Shown here piece by piece: positions 24,952 to 33,410 of a stretch of 64,000 nt of DNA. Location: NCBI RefSeq assembly GCF_013141715.1, contig NZ_WHOA01000009.1, forward strand, positions 46,812 to 110,811, given 5' to 3'. The notes beneath the pieces were generated by a model. The model was not told the DNA's origin. It made no database searches and saw only the letters and a program-made list of their open reading frames with translations. Both the position numbers and the translations under genes were made by a program. This DNA is from Paenibacillus phytorum (GTDB lineage Bacteria; Bacillota; Bacilli; Paenibacillales; NBRC-103111). Every line of letters begins with the position of its first letter. Positions within the stretch are counted from its first letter, which is position 1.

Positions 24952-27900
24952 CTATGGAGTAACTCTTAGAATCTGCTCACCATCATCTTGATCATCCTGG
25001 TCATCATCTTCATGATCATTTTGATTCTCGGATTTCTTACTTGTTTTAAATGTAACTTCAACCCCATAGCTCGTTCCCGCTGAGTTGGTCGCGTAAGCTC
25101 TGGCGTAATACGTCGTATTTGGTTTCAATTTCTTTATTTTCTCACTAAACTCGCCTAATCCAGAGCCCATGGTAACTTTGGTTGATCCGGAACCGGTTAT
25201 TGTAGGCGTTGGTGCTGTTGAATACACAATTCCTCGCGATGTGACAGTTGTACCTCCATCAGCCGTTACTTTTCCGGCAATTGTTGCACTTGTATTCTTG
25301 ACCTTAGTGACCCCAGTCGTTGTTACGGCAGCAGTTGACGGTGCCTTTGCAACCGTAAAGCTTAATTTATCCAGCAGCATATAGCTGCCTGATTTTTTCA
25401 CGACTTTGATCGTGTGCACGCTGTTTGAAAGACCAGAAATACTGTACACCGTTTGTTGGACTAACCGCGTCGCATTATACGTGTTCACAGTTTGTTTGAA
25501 AACATCATCCACGTAAACGTCGATTTCACCCTGTGAAGCATCTTTTTCCGTAATAACTGCAATTCCGGTTCCTTTAAATGTGTATTTGAATGAATCGTTG
25601 TTCGTTTCTGTAAAATGCACGTCATTCTGATAATCGCCACTGAAGACGAATGTCAGATTCGTAGTTCCTACCGGCTGCGCTGCAAGGTATGCCTTCTTAA
25701 TCGTTAATGTATTGCCTACTAATGTGTAATCGGTGCCTGGCACGAGGGTAGTTCGGCCATTGTCTATTCGATCAAGTACATACTCGCCAAGTGACAACGT
25801 TGTACTCACATCCGCTTGTGCAGCTATCTTTTTGTCAAAACTTCCTGTATCAGGACTCATCAGATCGCCTACAAGTATCGTTAATTTATCCAGCAGCATA
25901 TAGGATCCCGATTTCTTCACAACTTTAAGCGTATGAGACCCATTTGGCAATCCTGCAATGCTGTACACCGTTTGCTGTGCTAATCGACTGGCATGATAAG
26001 TACTCACGGTTTCCTTGAATACATCATCCACATAAATATCGATATCGCCCTGTGAAGTATCCTTCTCGGTGATCAACTCAATGCCCGTTCCCTTGAAGAC
26101 ATATTCAAAATAATCATTGTTATTCTCGGTGTAATGAACATCGTTCTGATAATCCCCGAATACGCGATTATTGCTATATCCCCATGATCCAGAATAATGA
26201 ATGGCAGCATTCGTATCATTGATGCTAGCCATGGCACCGTGGGATGCTGGAGCTGTTTGTACGGTCATCTCCGACGTTACCGACGGAGTCAACTGGATCG
26301 ACGTCATAGATGGTACTACTTGAACCGATTGTGCTGACACCTGTCTATACACACTTCCAGTAACTGTACTGCCCGCAGCTGATGGAGTCACGCTCAATTT
26401 ATCCAACAGCATATAAGACCCTGATTTCTTCACTGCCTTGATGGTATGAGGACCGTCCGGCAGTCCCGTGATACTGTATACGCTTTGTTGGACTAACCGG
26501 CTATCATGAAATGTACCCACCGTTTGTTGGAATACGTTATCTACATAAATATCGATATCGCCCTGCGAAACATCCTTCTCCGTAATCAATTCAATGCCCG
26601 TTCCAGTGAAGGCATACTCAAAGTAATCGTTGTCGGCCTCGGAGTAATGAACATCATCGTTATAATCTCCAAGTCCCCGATTGTTGCTATACCCCCAAGA
26701 GCCTGTGTAAACAATTCCCGGATCGTTATCGTTAACAGAAACCGGCGTAATGGCCGGCGAGCTATCGATGACTGAAATGGCGAGCGTCTGGGTGGCTCCC
26801 CCATTGAAGGAGAAGGTCAGATCCGTCCAACCAATGGGTTGAGCCGCAAGGTATTCCTTCTTGATCGTTACGACGCTCCCCGATAACGTGTAGTCAGTGC
26901 CCGCAAGCAATGTGGTTCCACCGTTGGTTATGCCGCTGAAGGTATAGCTGCCTGGCGTCAGCGTAATCGTTACATCTGCCTGGGCCGTTATCTTTTTATC
27001 AAAGCTTCCCGCAGCAGGATTAATCAGATCAGCGATGAGAACTCGCAATTTATCGATGAGCATGTAAGAACCTGATTTTTTCACAACCTTAATCGTATGA
27101 GCACCGTTGGGTAATCCTGCAATCCCATAGACAGGTTGTTGGGCTAAACGACTCGAATGATACGTGCTAATCGTTTGTTTAAATACACCATCCACGTATA
27201 CATCTATATCGCCTTGAGATGAATCCATTTCTGTAATCACTTCAATGCCCGTTCCGTTAAAAGCATATTCAAAGTATTCGTTATTCCTCTCGGTGAAATG
27301 TACATCATTCAAATAATCGCCAAGCCCTCGATTCGTACTTCGCTGCCAAGCGGCTGAATACGTAATCCCCGAGTCGTCGTTATTGATGGCAATTGAACCG
27401 CCCTGAGAGGTGTTACTTACAACAATGGCAAGCGTTTGCGGATTTCCGGCGCTGAAGGAAATAAGCAGGTTCGTTGTCCCGAGCGGTTGTGTGGCTAGGT
27501 ACTCCTTCTTGATCGTTAACGTATTGCCAGATACCGTATAGTCGGTGCCTAATTCTAGTGGTGTTCCGCCACTCGTTATAGAGCTCAACTGATTACCGTC
27601 TAGTAGCATTGTAGTCGTAACATCCGCCTGCAATGCTACCTTCTTATCATAATTTCTAGTTGACGGAAGGATCGTGCTGTTCTTAGGAGACGTGTCGCTC
27701 ACTGCAATGTCCAGAATCGGTCTAGCTCCGGCGCTGAAAGTGAAAGTAAGCTGCGTATTTCCGACTGGTTGAGCAGCCAGGTAAGCTTTCTTGATCGTGA
27801 CCGAGTTGCCTGAAACCGTATAGTCGGTGCCAAGCATCAAGTCTACACCATCATTCGATATACCACTTAGTGTGTTTCCATTCAACGTCATCGTTGTCGT

Positions 27901-29430
27901 TACATCGGTCTGAGCGGTTAAATTTTTATCAAAGCTTCCGGTAGAAGGGCTGATTATGCTGTTCTGTGCTAATGAATCAATCACCGTGATGGCAAGATTC
28001 TGAGTAGCGCCCAATCCCCTGTTGCTATTTCGCTGCCAATCACCTGTGTAAGAAATTCCCGTATCATCATCATTGATGGAGGAAACGCCTCCTTGCGATG
28101 TAACCTTCAACAAACGAGAAGCATGTGGAGCTAAATCCCCCGAACTGAAGCTGGAGTTAAACACACCTAGTTCGCTATGACTCCATAAATCACGTACGGA
28201 GGCTGCACCGCTTAAACCGATATCGCTCCAATTGACGTTGACTGTCGCGTTCGAGCTTCCCAGGTTAAACAGTCCAACGGTATAGGTTCCATCACCGTTG
28301 TTCGCATACCAGACCTGCTGCTCGGATGCGAGGGATACGGGATGTGCCGGCTTACCGGCCTGATTGACGGCGATGGCCTCATCGTTCGTCAACAGCTTAA
28401 TGCCGAACTCGTCCAGGTTGGTTAAGTCATTGCCTGTATATAGCTGTGCCGACGAGATGGCCCAGAAAGTCATCGCTGTCTGCCTCTCATCCGGTGTAAT
28501 GCCATCCATCGCGCCGTTACCGATATTCAAGGAATCGAAATTATTCCATCCGCCCGGACCTGCATGACGCCACCACTCTCCAGCTCGCGGAAATAGTCTT
28601 GCGATATTAGCCCAATTGGTCAATCCCGCTGTTCCACAATAACATTCAATATCCCAATCAACACGCCATCCGTTCGCGTACTTCTTCCAGGTGTCCGCGT
28701 AGTTAATATCCAGCGCCCACGATAGCTCGAACCAAATGTTGTGCGGGGCAAGTGCCTGGGACCAGGCTTTGACATCACCGCGAGCATCAATGGACGTGTC
28801 ATTATGTCCGGAGCCCGGCGTTACGCTATCGAACTTAACAAAATCAACACCCCAGGAAGCAATCTGATCGGCAATGGAGTTGATATAGCTCTGCGCACAA
28901 GGCTTCGAGAAGTCAATTTTATAACCTATATTCCAATAATCCGATGTCGTTAATGGAAGTACCACGATGTCTTGTGCATGACAGGAGGTACCATAGATTG
29001 GCAAGTTAGCATCATAGGCTGCCGGTGACATCCCCGGTATAAAATAGAGGCCAAACTTTTGCCCATTGTTATGTACATGATTGATAACCTCACTAAGACC
29101 ATTCGGATACAAAGTGGTGCTTGGTTGTGGGCGTCCGTATTCATCCATACTCCCATTCCAGGCTGCATCCACGTTGATATAATTGTAGCCATGGGGCTGC
29201 AGAATCGCATGCATAGCATCAGATTGAGCCATAATCTGTGCGGCTGTAATCCAATTTCCGCTGTGATACACTTGCATACTGTAGCTGCTCCAGCCCATGT
29301 ATGGTTTTTGCGCTAATCCATTATCGGCTGCTTGTACGGGTTGCCCTTTCGGAATAAAGACAGCAAACAAAGTGATAAAGAATATAAAAACCAGAAGCCA
29401 CAATCTAGTTTTCTTAATCATATATCCCAC
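24952..29430 (-). CDS. Secreted multimodular GH27 protein (alpha-galactosidase-like) with X2 and carbohydrate-binding-like repeats
   Basis: About 1490 aa. A signal peptide ends near PVQAADN. The GH27 domain (about residues 40-445 of the longest frame) shows KPYMGWSSYS, the nucleophile region VDFVKFDS and the acid/base region RVDWDIE. Then follow X2-type modules (four complete cores, signature SFDKK.AQADVTTT and GTDYT.SG) alternating with a beta-sandwich module (NDVHF...DIDVYVDGVFKQT...GSYMLLDKL; three intact and one split copy). An FN3-like domain and an acidic tail (EDDDQDDQDD) close the protein. There is no dockerin or anchor. AAAGGGG abuts the first ATG (29439), so I prefer the GTG at 29430; an ATG at 29421 is possible. 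Expected substrate: alpha-galactosides or beta-L-arabinopyranosides. Confidence 0.85.
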   Translation of the reverse strand: MGYMIKKTRLWLLVFIFFITLFAVFIPKGQPVQAADNGLAQKPYMGWSSYSMQVYHSGNWITAAQIMAQSDAMHAILQPHGYNYINVDAAWNGSMDEYGRPQPSTTLYPNGLSEVINHVHNNGQKFGLYFIPGMSPAAYDANLPIYGTSCHAQDIVVLPLTTSDYWNIGYKIDFSKPCAQSYINSIADQIASWGVDFVKFDSVTPGSGHNDTSIDARGDVKAWSQALAPHNIWFELSWALDINYADTWKKYANGWRVDWDIECYCGTAGLTNWANIARLFPRAGEWWRHAGPGGWNNFDSLNIGNGAMDGITPDERQTAMTFWAISSAQLYTGNDLTNLDEFGIKLLTNDEAIAVNQAGKPAHPVSLASEQQVWYANNGDGTYTVGLFNLGSSNATVNVNWSDIGLSGAASVRDLWSHSELGVFNSSFSSGDLAPHASRLLKVTSQGGVSSINDDDTGISYTGDWQRNSNRGLGATQNLAITVIDSLAQNSIISPSTGSFDKNLTAQTDVTTTMTLNGNTLSGISNDGVDLMLGTDYTVSGNSVTIKKAYLAAQPVGNTQLTFTFSAGARPILDIAVSDTSPKNSTILPSTRNYDKKVALQADVTTTMLLDGNQLSSITSGGTPLELGTDYTVSGNTLTIKKEYLATQPLGTTNLLISFSAGNPQTLAIVVSNTSQGGSIAINNDDSGITYSAAWQRSTNRGLGDYLNDVHFTERNNEYFEYAFNGTGIEVITEMDSSQGDIDVYVDGVFKQTISTYHSSRLAQQPVYGIAGLPNGAHTIKVVKKSGSYMLIDKLRVLIADLINPAAGSFDKKITAQADVTITLTPGSYTFSGITNGGTTLLAGTDYTLSGSVVTIKKEYLAAQPIGWTDLTFSFNGGATQTLAISVIDSSPAITPVSVNDNDPGIVYTGSWGYSNNRGLGDYNDDVHYSEADNDYFEYAFTGTGIELITEKDVSQGDIDIYVDNVFQQTVGTFHDSRLVQQSVYSITGLPDGPHTIKAVKKSGSYMLLDKLSVTPSAAGSTVTGSVYRQVSAQSVQVVPSMTSIQLTPSVTSEMTVQTAPASHGAMASINDTNAAIHYSGSWGYSNNRVFGDYQNDVHYTENNNDYFEYVFKGTGIELITEKDTSQGDIDIYVDDVFKETVSTYHASRLAQQTVYSIAGLPNGSHTLKVVKKSGSYMLLDKLTILVGDLMSPDTGSFDKKIAAQADVSTTLSLGEYVLDRIDNGRTTLVPGTDYTLVGNTLTIKKAYLAAQPVGTTNLTFVFSGDYQNDVHFTETNNDSFKYTFKGTGIAVITEKDASQGEIDVYVDDVFKQTVNTYNATRLVQQTVYSISGLSNSVHTIKVVKKSGSYMLLDKLSFTVAKAPSTAAVTTTGVTKVKNTSATIAGKVTADGGTTVTSRGIVYSTAPTPTITGSGSTKVTMGSGLGEFSEKIKKLKPNTTYYARAYATNSAGTSYGVEVTFKTSKKSENQNDHEDDDQDDQDDGEQILRVTP
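25636..28008 (-). repeat. 2373-bp block of X2/CBM-like modules inserted inside one module
   Basis: Within the GH27 gene the N-terminal 24 residues of a beta-sandwich module (ending NRGLG) are joined to the tail of an X2 module (ATQNLAITV). At the far end an X2 module (ending FVFSG) is joined to the missing remainder of the beta-sandwich module (DYQNDVHF). Both joints fall at a Gly codon GGC. The 791-codon block between them keeps the frame. Confidence 0.7.
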
Positions 29431-29461
29431 ATCATACATCCCCTTTAGCGTTAAAATTCGT

Positions 29462-29510
29462 AAAAAAAGCCAGGTGCTTTATTTCTAGAACAAACACCTG
29501 GCCTCTTTTT
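29462..29510 (-). terminator. Terminator after the binding-protein gene
   Basis: Minus-strand stem GAGGCCAGGTG/CACCTGGC-type hairpin with a long loop and a seven-T run. It separates the transporter operon from the GH27 gene. Confidence 0.88.
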
Positions 29511-29519
29511 CATCGATCG

Positions 29520-31196
29520 TTATTTTTTTATTGCTGCAGTATCGTAAGCCTTTTGCAGAATTTCAAGGTATCTGCCCACTTTCAAGTTATCGAGACCTTT
29601 CACATAGGCATCCCAATCTTTGGTCAAGTCCTTATTTCCTGTAATAAATTGAAGCGCGCTTTGCTCAATATAGTTCTTGATGTTGGTTTGAAGAATGCTT
29701 GCTTCGTCTGTAAGTGCTGGATCAATCCAGATCGCCCACATTGGGAATAGTTCCTTCGGTTCATGTCCTTGATACAAAAGCGTCGCATCGTACAGTCTGC
29801 GTTCGTAATTCGCTGAGTCGTAAACATCCGTTCCTTGTACGAAGCTATCTCTATATTCCTTTGGTTGGTAAAAGTGTCCCATACCACTCCATCCAGCATT
29901 ACGAGGAGGCTGACCATCCACAGATGGAATCGTTGCTATTTGAGGTGTAACTCCCTTGCCAAGAGCCACTTCGCCATCTTTCGGTTTTCTCCAGTCGATG
30001 CCTTCCATACCCGATGCTGCGTTCGTTTGTCCTTCTGTCGTATACATATAATCAACCATTTTGATCAATGCGATTTGTGATTCTTTGCTGGCCTTATTCG
30101 TAAGAACGAATTTCGCACCTGGAATTAAGCCGCCTCCATCATGCGTTGCGAATGAACCATGCGGTCCTGTGAGCGGTGGCACAGGGTTATAATCAGCTGA
30201 ATTTTTGTTTCCTTTATCAATGTTAATGAAGATGGCTGGATGCATGCCTGCGCCTGCACCTAGAATTTGTCCGCCAGCGTTCTCGCCAATTTTCTTAAAG
30301 GCTTCGGCATTTTGCGTAAAAGCACCTGGATCGATCAAGCCCTCGTCGTACAAGGATTTAATATAAGCAAGTCCTTCTTTCCATTCCGGCTTATTGGCCG
30401 CAGTATCCACTTTACCGTTCACTAAGTTCAAGTAATTACGGTCGTCATTATAAATGAAGCCGTTCATCAGGAACGGAATGACACGCACTCCGAAATCCTC
30501 AATCGATCCGCTAAGCGGAACTTCGTCTGCTTTACCGTTGCCGTTCGGATCGTTCTTTTTGAAAGCTTGAAGCACTTTCTTGAAATCCTCGGTTGTTTTC
30601 GGCATTTCGAGGTTTAATTTCTTCAACCAGCTTGTATTGATCCACATTTTGTTCGGGTAGGAACAGTGGAAACATTGCGTATAGGAGCCAAGTCCGTATA
30701 TTTTTCCATCTGGCGCTGTGACGAAGCTTTTGAGTGTTGGATCCTTTTCCATCGCCTTTTTAATATTAGGAGCATACTGATCAATCAAATCATTCAATGG
30801 AAGCAGAACGCCCTGCTTACCGAACTTGAGAAGATCGGCTTGTGAGAATTGGTCGATATAGGCGGTTAACATATACGCCTCTGGATAATCACCGCTCGCT
30901 AAAGAGATTTGCCGTTTTTCCTTTGCCCCATCATAAGGGATGATTTCGAACTTAAACTTCGCATTAAATTTGCTTTCCAAATGCTTCGTGAACAGGTTCG
31001 TCTTCAAATCCATGTCGTTAGCCTGTTGAGCAAAGATGCTTATTTCTACGGGCTTAGCCGATTGTGTTGCACTTGGCGATGCTGTTCCAGTTGAAGGTGT
31101 TGACGATGCCGAAGTCTCCTCTTTACTCGAACATGCGGCAAGAACCATACTGAACATCAAGATGAAAACCAAGCTACTAACCGATCTTCTTTTCAA
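29520..31196 (-). CDS. LplA-type extracellular solute-binding lipoprotein (carbohydrate ABC transporter)
   Basis: 558-aa family-1 binding protein. It starts at a TTG with GGGAG upstream and has a lipobox MVLAACSSK (Cys near 22) followed by a Ser/Thr/Ala-rich linker. The size and sequence features (ASGDYPEAYMLT, KKNDPNGNGKADEVPLSG with a calcium-loop-like DPNGNGKADE, IDWRKPKDGEV) match the large LplA/YtcQ class for oligosaccharides in paenibacilli. It is the last gene of a permease-permease-binding protein operon. As usual in this class no ATPase is encoded; a shared MsmX-like ATPase is expected elsewhere. Confidence 0.9.
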   Translation of the reverse strand: MKRRSVSSLVFILMFSMVLAACSSKEETSASSTPSTGTASPSATQSAKPVEISIFAQQANDMDLKTNLFTKHLESKFNAKFKFEIIPYDGAKEKRQISLASGDYPEAYMLTAYIDQFSQADLLKFGKQGVLLPLNDLIDQYAPNIKKAMEKDPTLKSFVTAPDGKIYGLGSYTQCFHCSYPNKMWINTSWLKKLNLEMPKTTEDFKKVLQAFKKNDPNGNGKADEVPLSGSIEDFGVRVIPFLMNGFIYNDDRNYLNLVNGKVDTAANKPEWKEGLAYIKSLYDEGLIDPGAFTQNAEAFKKIGENAGGQILGAGAGMHPAIFINIDKGNKNSADYNPVPPLTGPHGSFATHDGGGLIPGAKFVLTNKASKESQIALIKMVDYMYTTEGQTNAASGMEGIDWRKPKDGEVALGKGVTPQIATIPSVDGQPPRNAGWSGMGHFYQPKEYRDSFVQGTDVYDSANYERRLYDATLLYQGHEPKELFPMWAIWIDPALTDEASILQTNIKNYIEQSALQFITGNKDLTKDWDAYVKGLDNLKVGRYLEILQKAYDTAAIKK

Positions 31197-31313
31197 ATGT
31201 ATCCGCTCCCTTTTTTGAATTTACTAGTTTACTTATCGTTTATTCCTTAGCGCTTTGTTTTAGTCAATCACCCCTTTCAATTCTTCAATCGGACAGGTTA
31301 TCCCTCTTTCCAC

Positions 31314-32210
31314 TTACCCTTTTACAGAACCTACCAGCATCCCCTGAACAAAGTAGCGCTGTACAAACGGGTAGATGACGAGTACTGGAAGCGTTGCCAC
31401 GACAATTAGTGAATATTTCAAAAGCTCTGCCAACTGCTGTCTTTCTACCTGTTTCAAGGCATCTGTGGCATTTGAGCTGTTGTTAAGAATGATAATACTG
31501 CGCAAAATGAGCTGAAGCGGAAAAAGATTGGCGGTTTTGAGATAAATAAGAGCATCGAAGTAAGAGTTCCATTGACCCACAGCGTACATTAAGAACAGAA
31601 CAGCTATGATCGGTTTCGATAACGGAACCACGACACTCCACATGAACCTGAGATCGCTGCATCCATCTATTTCACTCGAATCAATTAATTCATCCGGAAT
31701 CGAGGATTGGAAGAACGTTCTTGCAATGATCACTTGCCATACCCATATTGCGTTAGGAATCAATAAAGCCCATCTGGTATCGATTAGCCCCATCTGCTTC
31801 ACAACCAAGTAAGTAGGAATCAATCCACCACTAAATAACAACGTGAATGTAATTAGCATCATAAGCATATTTCTTCCGAATAAAGTTTTACGTGATAATG
31901 GATAAGCAATCATGATTGTAAGCATTACACTGATGATCGTTCCGGCAGCCGTATAAAAAAGAGAATTGGCGTAGCCTGTAACAATTTTCGGATTTTCGAT
32001 GAGAGTTGCATATCCCTTGAGGGAAAATTCTACCGGCCAGAGCCACACACGACCTGAAGTTACCGCTGACGGACTGCTGAAAGAGCTGCTAAAAATATAA
32101 ATAAGCGGATATAAGACGATAACTAAAAGGAGGCTCAGTATCACGTAGATGCTAATCAAAAATAGTTTATCGCCAACCGATTCTCTGATCGTCGTTTTCA
32201 TCGTATTCAT
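31314..32210 (-). CDS. Carbohydrate ABC transporter permease (LplC/YtcP type)
   Basis: 298-aa inner-membrane permease with six predicted helices. The EAA-type loop IDSSEIDGCSDLRFMWSVVVPLSKP is clear. It starts at the ATG with GGAGG at 9 nt, 19 bp after the first permease stop. It pairs with the upstream LplB-type permease and the downstream LplA-type binding protein. Substrate is inferred to be an oligosaccharide from the surrounding glycosidases. Confidence 0.92.
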   Translation of the reverse strand: MNTMKTTIRESVGDKLFLISIYVILSLLLVIVLYPLIYIFSSSFSSPSAVTSGRVWLWPVEFSLKGYATLIENPKIVTGYANSLFYTAAGTIISVMLTIMIAYPLSRKTLFGRNMLMMLITFTLLFSGGLIPTYLVVKQMGLIDTRWALLIPNAIWVWQVIIARTFFQSSIPDELIDSSEIDGCSDLRFMWSVVVPLSKPIIAVLFLMYAVGQWNSYFDALIYLKTANLFPLQLILRSIIILNNSSNATDALKQVERQQLAELLKYSLIVVATLPVLVIYPFVQRYFVQGMLVGSVKG

Positions 32211-32229
32211 CGTTTGGTTCCTCCATTGT

Positions 32230-33195
32230 TTACCAGATACTCGTATTCGATAATCGCTTTGCTACCATATTGACACCAACAAGCAGAATTAAATTGATAA
32301 CAGAATTAAACAATCCAACCGCAGTAGCAAAACTATAGTTCGCGTTCAATAAACCAATTTGATACACATAGGTGGCAATCACTTCGGAATTTATCTTGTT
32401 CAGCGGATTTTGCAGCAGATAGATCTTTTCGAAGCCAAGCGACATGACACTCCCTACATTCAAAATGAAAACAATCGTGATGGTTGGCATGATGCCGGGT
32501 AAGTCGATATGACGGATTTTCTGAAACCGTGAAGCGCCATCTACCTTGGCTGCCTCATAAAGCGAAGGATCGACTCCTGCTAGCGCAGCCAAAAAGATAA
32601 CTGCCGAATAGCCTGCCGTCTGCCAAATATCCGACCACACATAAATCGAGCGAAACATGCCGGGTTCCCCGAGAAAATTGATAGATCCCAGTCCGAAATG
32701 ATTCATCGCCACATTAACGAAGCCTAGCCGTGGTGCTAGAAAAAGCATGATAATGGATACCATAACGACGGTGGATATAAAATAAGGAGCAAACGAAACC
32801 AATTGAACAAACCGCTTAAATTTGCCGTTGCGTATTTCATTAAGTGCCAACGCCAACAAAATTGGAATTGGAAACCCGACGATTAACAAGTATCCGCTAA
32901 TGAGGAGTGTATTTTTAATTAACGTCCAGAAAATCGGATTATCAAAAAACAACTTAAAATGTTTGAATCCCACCCATGGGCTTCCCCATATCCCTTTAGT
33001 GACGTTGTAATCCTTAAAAGCTAGGACGGCATTCAACATCGGATAGTATTTAAAAATAAGGAAAAACAAGGCTGGCGGAATGACGATAAGATACAATTGC
33101 CAATGTTTTCTAAAACTCTTTGTCGCTGCTGTGAGGAGGCCTCCACGTTCTATTGATGCCACTCGGCTGCGTTCGATTTCAATTCCTTTTTCCAA
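32230..33195 (-). CDS. Carbohydrate ABC transporter permease (LplB type)
   Basis: 321-aa permease with the EAA-loop YEAAKVDGASRFQKIRHIDLPG. The frame is open to 33306, but I place the start at the TTG at 33195 (LEKGIEIERSR), six bases after GGGGGG. The upstream part of the open frame is the promoter region with its AraC-type box, -10 box and cre-like site, so it should not be translated. First gene of the three-gene transporter operon. Confidence 0.9.
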   Translation of the reverse strand: MEKGIEIERSRVASIERGGLLTAATKSFRKHWQLYLIVIPPALFFLIFKYYPMLNAVLAFKDYNVTKGIWGSPWVGFKHFKLFFDNPIFWTLIKNTLLISGYLLIVGFPIPILLALALNEIRNGKFKRFVQLVSFAPYFISTVVMVSIIMLFLAPRLGFVNVAMNHFGLGSINFLGEPGMFRSIYVWSDIWQTAGYSAVIFLAALAGVDPSLYEAAKVDGASRFQKIRHIDLPGIMPTITIVFILNVGSVMSLGFEKIYLLQNPLNKINSEVIATYVYQIGLLNANYSFATAVGLFNSVINLILLVGVNMVAKRLSNTSIW

Positions 33196-33226
33196 AATGC
33201 TCCCCCCTAAATTCCTCATGAAGTCG

Positions 33227-33294
33227 TGATAGCGCTTTCTATATGGCTGATTATAGGGTGCTATTGTGGCCCTCGTATAGGTACAATTGCGTCG
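33227..33294 (-). promoter_or_regulatory. Promoter of the transporter operon: AraC-type box, -10 and cre-like site
   Basis: From upstream to downstream on the minus strand: a box reading CGACGCAATTGTACCTAT (33294-33277 region), a TATAAT (33255-33250), and AGAAAGCGCTATCA (33240-33227), 13 of 14 to the CcpA cre consensus. The same three elements, in the same order and spacing, lie before the membrane AraC regulator. Confidence 0.65.
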
Positions 33295-33376
33295 TTTTGC
33301 GAACAAATAACCCGAATTCAGCGGGCATTTTTCCTATTCGAACGGCCATTTTTCCCGCTACAGCCATATAAGACAG

Positions 33377-33410
33377 AAAAAATCCTAACCGCCTAAGCGA
33401 TTAGGATTTT
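33377..33410 (-). terminator. Terminator of the membrane AraC regulator gene
   Basis: Minus-strand stem AATCCTAATCGC/GGCGGTTAGGATT followed by T-run; overlaps the end of the coding region. Confidence 0.88.

Noticed and set aside
28741..29316. Antisense open frames inside the GH27 gene
   Set aside because: They lack ribosome-binding sites and mirror the codon bias of the real gene on the other strand.
33196..33306. 37-residue N-terminal extension of the first permease
   Set aside because: This part contains the -10 box, the cre-like site and part of the activator box; the TTG at 33195 has the good RBS.
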